From positions 1 to 64,000 of the forward strand of contig CAMBFZ010000012.1 of assembly GCA_945866125.1 (NCBI GenBank): 64,000 nt of DNA. The letters run 5' to 3'. The DNA comes from Bordetella parapertussis. GTDB lineage: Bacteria; Pseudomonadota; Gammaproteobacteria; Burkholderiales; Burkholderiaceae_D. Numbering within the stretch: position 1 is the stretch's first letter; each line of letters starts with the position of its first letter. Under the pieces are notes generated by a model that worked only from the letters and a program-made list of their open reading frames with translations, searched no databases and was not told where the DNA came from. Below, one piece after another: positions 62,217 through 64,000 of the stretch. Both the position numbers and the translations under genes were made by a program.

Positions 62217-62681
62217 ATGGATTTAAGAAAACTCAAGACCTTGATCGACCTGGTGGCGGAATCCGATATTTCGGAGTTGGAAGTTACCGAAGGCGAAAGT
62301 AAAGTCAGGATTGTCAAAGCATCGACCGCTGCCAACCAGGTTGTGATGATGCAGCAGCCAATGGCAGCGCACACGCAAGCCGCGCCGTTAGCAGCCGCAC
62401 CGGCGGCGAGCGCTGCGCCTGTTGTTGAAGCCGTTGCGGAGCCGACCGGCCATATCGTCAAGTCGCCGATGGTGGGCACGTTCTATCGCTCTTCTGCTCC
62501 GGGCTCGCCAGCATTTGTTGAGATCGGCAGCGCCGTCAAGGTCGGCGACACGCTGTGCATTATTGAAGCGATGAAGCTGCTCAATGAGATCGATACCGAT
62601 GCTGCCGGTGTGATCACCCAAATTCTGGTGGAAAACGGCCAGCCGGTCGAATTCGGCCAGCCGCTTTTTGTCGTTGGTTAA
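62217..62681 (+). CDS. accB: Biotin carboxyl carrier protein of acetyl-CoA carboxylase
   Basis: This 154-residue carrier holds biotin for the carboxylation of acetyl-CoA. An N-terminal domain ([20 protein letters not shown]) is joined by an Ala-rich linker (about 45-75) to the biotinyl domain, with [18 protein letters not shown] and the biotinylated Lys in [15 protein letters not shown] (Lys about 121). The usual EAMKM is EAMKL here, a conservative change. It precedes accC by 84 bases. 95 bases lie before the start, with T-rich stretches but no clear promoter seen. Confidence 0.96.
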   Translation: MDLRKLKTLIDLVAESDISELEVTEGESKVRIVKASTAANQVVMMQQPMAAHTQAAPLAAAPAASAAPVVEAVAEPTGHIVKSPMVGTFYRSSAPGSPAFVEIGSAVKVGDTLCIIEAMKLLNEIDTDAAGVITQILVENGQPVEFGQPLFVVG

Positions 62682-62765
62682 TTTCCCAAAAAAGGCGTCG
62701 TGTAGCCGGGCAGCGTGCGCAGCAATTTGTTGCCGCGTGTCGTCCCCTGCACCCTGAACCTCACT

Positions 62766-64000
62766 ATGTTTGAAAAAATTCTAATCGCCAACCGTGGTGA
62801 AATCGCGCTACGCATTCAGCGTGCGTGCCGCGAGATGGGTATAAAAACCGTTGTCGTCCATTCCGAGGCAGACCGCGAAGCCAAGTATGTCAAGCTAGCC
62901 GACGAATCGGTCTGCATCGGCCCGGCTGCGTCCGCCCAAAGCTATCTGAGCATGCCCGCCATTATTAGCGCAGCCGAAGTAACGGACGCCGAAGCGATTC
63001 ATCCGGGCTATGGCTTCTTGTCCGAAAATGCAGACTTTGCCGAACGGGTCGAGAAGTCGGGGTTTGTTTTTATTGGTCCGCGTTCTGAATCCATTCGTCT
63101 GATGGGCGACAAGGTCTCGGCCAAGCAGGCCATGATCAAGGCTGGCGTGCCCTGCGTGCCGGGCTCGGAAGGAGCGCTACCGGACGATCCGAAAATCATC
63201 ATTCAGACCGCGCGTAAAGTCGGCTATCCCGTCATCATCAAAGCCGCCGGCGGCGGTGGCGGGCGTGGCATGCGGGTGGTGCACACCGAGGCGGCACTGC
63301 TCAACGCCGTCACCATGACCAAGACCGAAGCGGGCGCTGCGTTTTCTAATCCCGAAGTCTATATGGAAAAATATCTGGAAAATCCACGCCATGTGGAGAT
63401 ACAGATATTGGCCGATGAATTCAAAAATGCGATCTGGCTGGGCGAACGCGATTGTTCGATGCAACGGCGCCATCAAAAAGTGATCGAAGAAGCGCCGGCC
63501 GTTGGCATACCACGCAAGCTGATTGAAAAAATCGGTGACCGCTGTGCGGAAGCCTGCCGCAAAATCGGCTACCGTGGCGCGGGTACTTTTGAGTTTTTGT
63601 ACGAAAACGGCGAATTCTATTTCATCGAAATGAACACCCGGATTCAGGTAGAACATCCGGTGACGGAAATGGTGACCGGCATCGATCTGGTGCAAGAACA
63701 GATCCGTGTAGCGGCCGGTGAGAAACTACGCTTTCGGCAGCGCGATATCGTACTTAAAGGTCACGCGATCGAATGCCGTATCAATGCCGAAGATCCGTTC
63801 AAATTCACTCCGTCACCAGGCAGAATTTTGGCCTGGCATGCGCCGGGCGGTCCTGGTATCCGCGTCGACTCCCATGCATATGCGGGCTACTATGTGCCGC
63901 CACATTATGATTCCATGGTGGGTAAGGTGATCGCCTACGGGGCAACGCGAGACCAGGCCATACGACGCATGCAGATTGCGTTGTCGGAGATGGTGGTCGA
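62766..64000 (+). CDS. accC: Biotin carboxylase subunit of acetyl-CoA carboxylase (5' part)
   Basis: The frame is open from ATG 62766 to the window end, giving 411 of about 450 residues. This ATP-grasp enzyme carboxylates the biotin of AccB. It shows [37 protein letters not shown] (about 77-93), the glycine loop [14 protein letters not shown] (about 159-172), [34 protein letters not shown] and [20 protein letters not shown] (about 287-306), all typical. No frameshift is seen. accB and accC are cotranscribed in most bacteria. Confidence 0.97.
   Translation, partial: MFEKILIANRGEIALRIQRACREMGIKTVVVHSEADREAKYVKLADESVCIGPAASAQSYLSMPAIISAAEVTDAEAIHPGYGFLSENADFAERVEKSGFVFIGPRSESIRLMGDKVSAKQAMIKAGVPCVPGSEGALPDDPKIIIQTARKVGYPVIIKAAGGGGGRGMRVVHTEAALLNAVTMTKTEAGAAFSNPEVYMEKYLENPRHVEIQILADEFKNAIWLGERDCSMQRRHQKVIEEAPAVGIPRKLIEKIGDRCAEACRKIGYRGAGTFEFLYENGEFYFIEMNTRIQVEHPVTEMVTGIDLVQEQIRVAAGEKLRFRQRDIVLKGHAIECRINAEDPFKFTPSPGRILAWHAPGGPGIRVDSHAYAGYYVPPHYDSMVGKVIAYGATRDQAIRRMQIALSEMVV

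Overview
This 64 kb window looks like chromosomal DNA of a Burkholderiales betaproteobacterium, perhaps of the Oxalobacteraceae. The signs are gene order and family content: a pyr cluster with a zinc-ligand-less dihydroorotase, a PilG-H-I-J/ChpA chemosensory operon, tolC next to a divergent PCMT-like gene and a rhodanese, and the block aroE-mtgA/tonB/RNB nuclease/yqiA/mpl followed by aroQ-accB-accC. I see no insertion sequence, integrase, rRNA operon or CRISPR array. Most genes have ordinary coding character. One gene (8036-10180) and one gene-free stretch (24148-24555) are visibly more AT-rich.

Layout. 1-4561: end of an alpha/beta hydrolase, tRNA-Gly(CCC), trmB, recQ, uppP, a DUF1439-like lipoprotein and a YkgJ-type Cys-cluster protein. 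4558-7888: a MacAB-type ABC exporter with permease and ATPase on separate genes. 8036-10180: a solitary 714-residue protein described below. 10442-23846: two RND efflux systems, the first under a TetR regulator with a palindromic operator and separated from its likely TolC by a methyltransferase-like gene and a rhodanese, the second a complete AcrA-AcrB-OprM-type operon closed by a strong terminator. 24556-26667: an orphan 703-residue flagellin. 26733-32809: envelope sugar genes (waaA, phosphohexomutase, rmlBACD). 32964-38352: apaH, then the yqgE-ruvX-pyrR-pyrB-pyrC'-plsC cluster. 38491-41251: photolyase and a patatin phospholipase. 41362-49909: the Chp/Pil chemosensory operon that in other bacteria controls type IV pili. 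50078-53512: rubredoxin, a ThiD-like protein, hemL and corA. 53800-60297: mtgA, aroE, a TonB-like protein, an RNB ribonuclease, yqiA and mpl. 60469-64000: an unknown protein, a TlpA-like thioredoxin, aroQ, accB and the start of accC, which runs off the window.

The most unusual element is the gene at 8036-10180. It has a Ser/Lys-rich disordered start, a Pro-rich patch, a Thr/Ala linker, and a helical core whose motif order resembles eukaryotic RasGAP domains (FLR arginine near 231, LVEKV and LP near 317-334, F-I-x-x-R-x-x-x-P at 374-382). It ends in three 31-residue repeats, each carrying IPPFPTEDDL, which resembles the Ena/VASP-binding FPPPPTEDEL motif of Listeria ActA. No such combination is known to me. 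It reads like a host-directed protein, but this rests on motif reading by eye and needs a structure or profile search. Other points of interest are the pseudo-dihydroorotase, a ThiD-like protein lacking the usual catalytic cysteine, the duplicated hook-IN modules in the flagellin, 12-bp in-frame tandem repeats in unrelated genes, and a structured corA leader.
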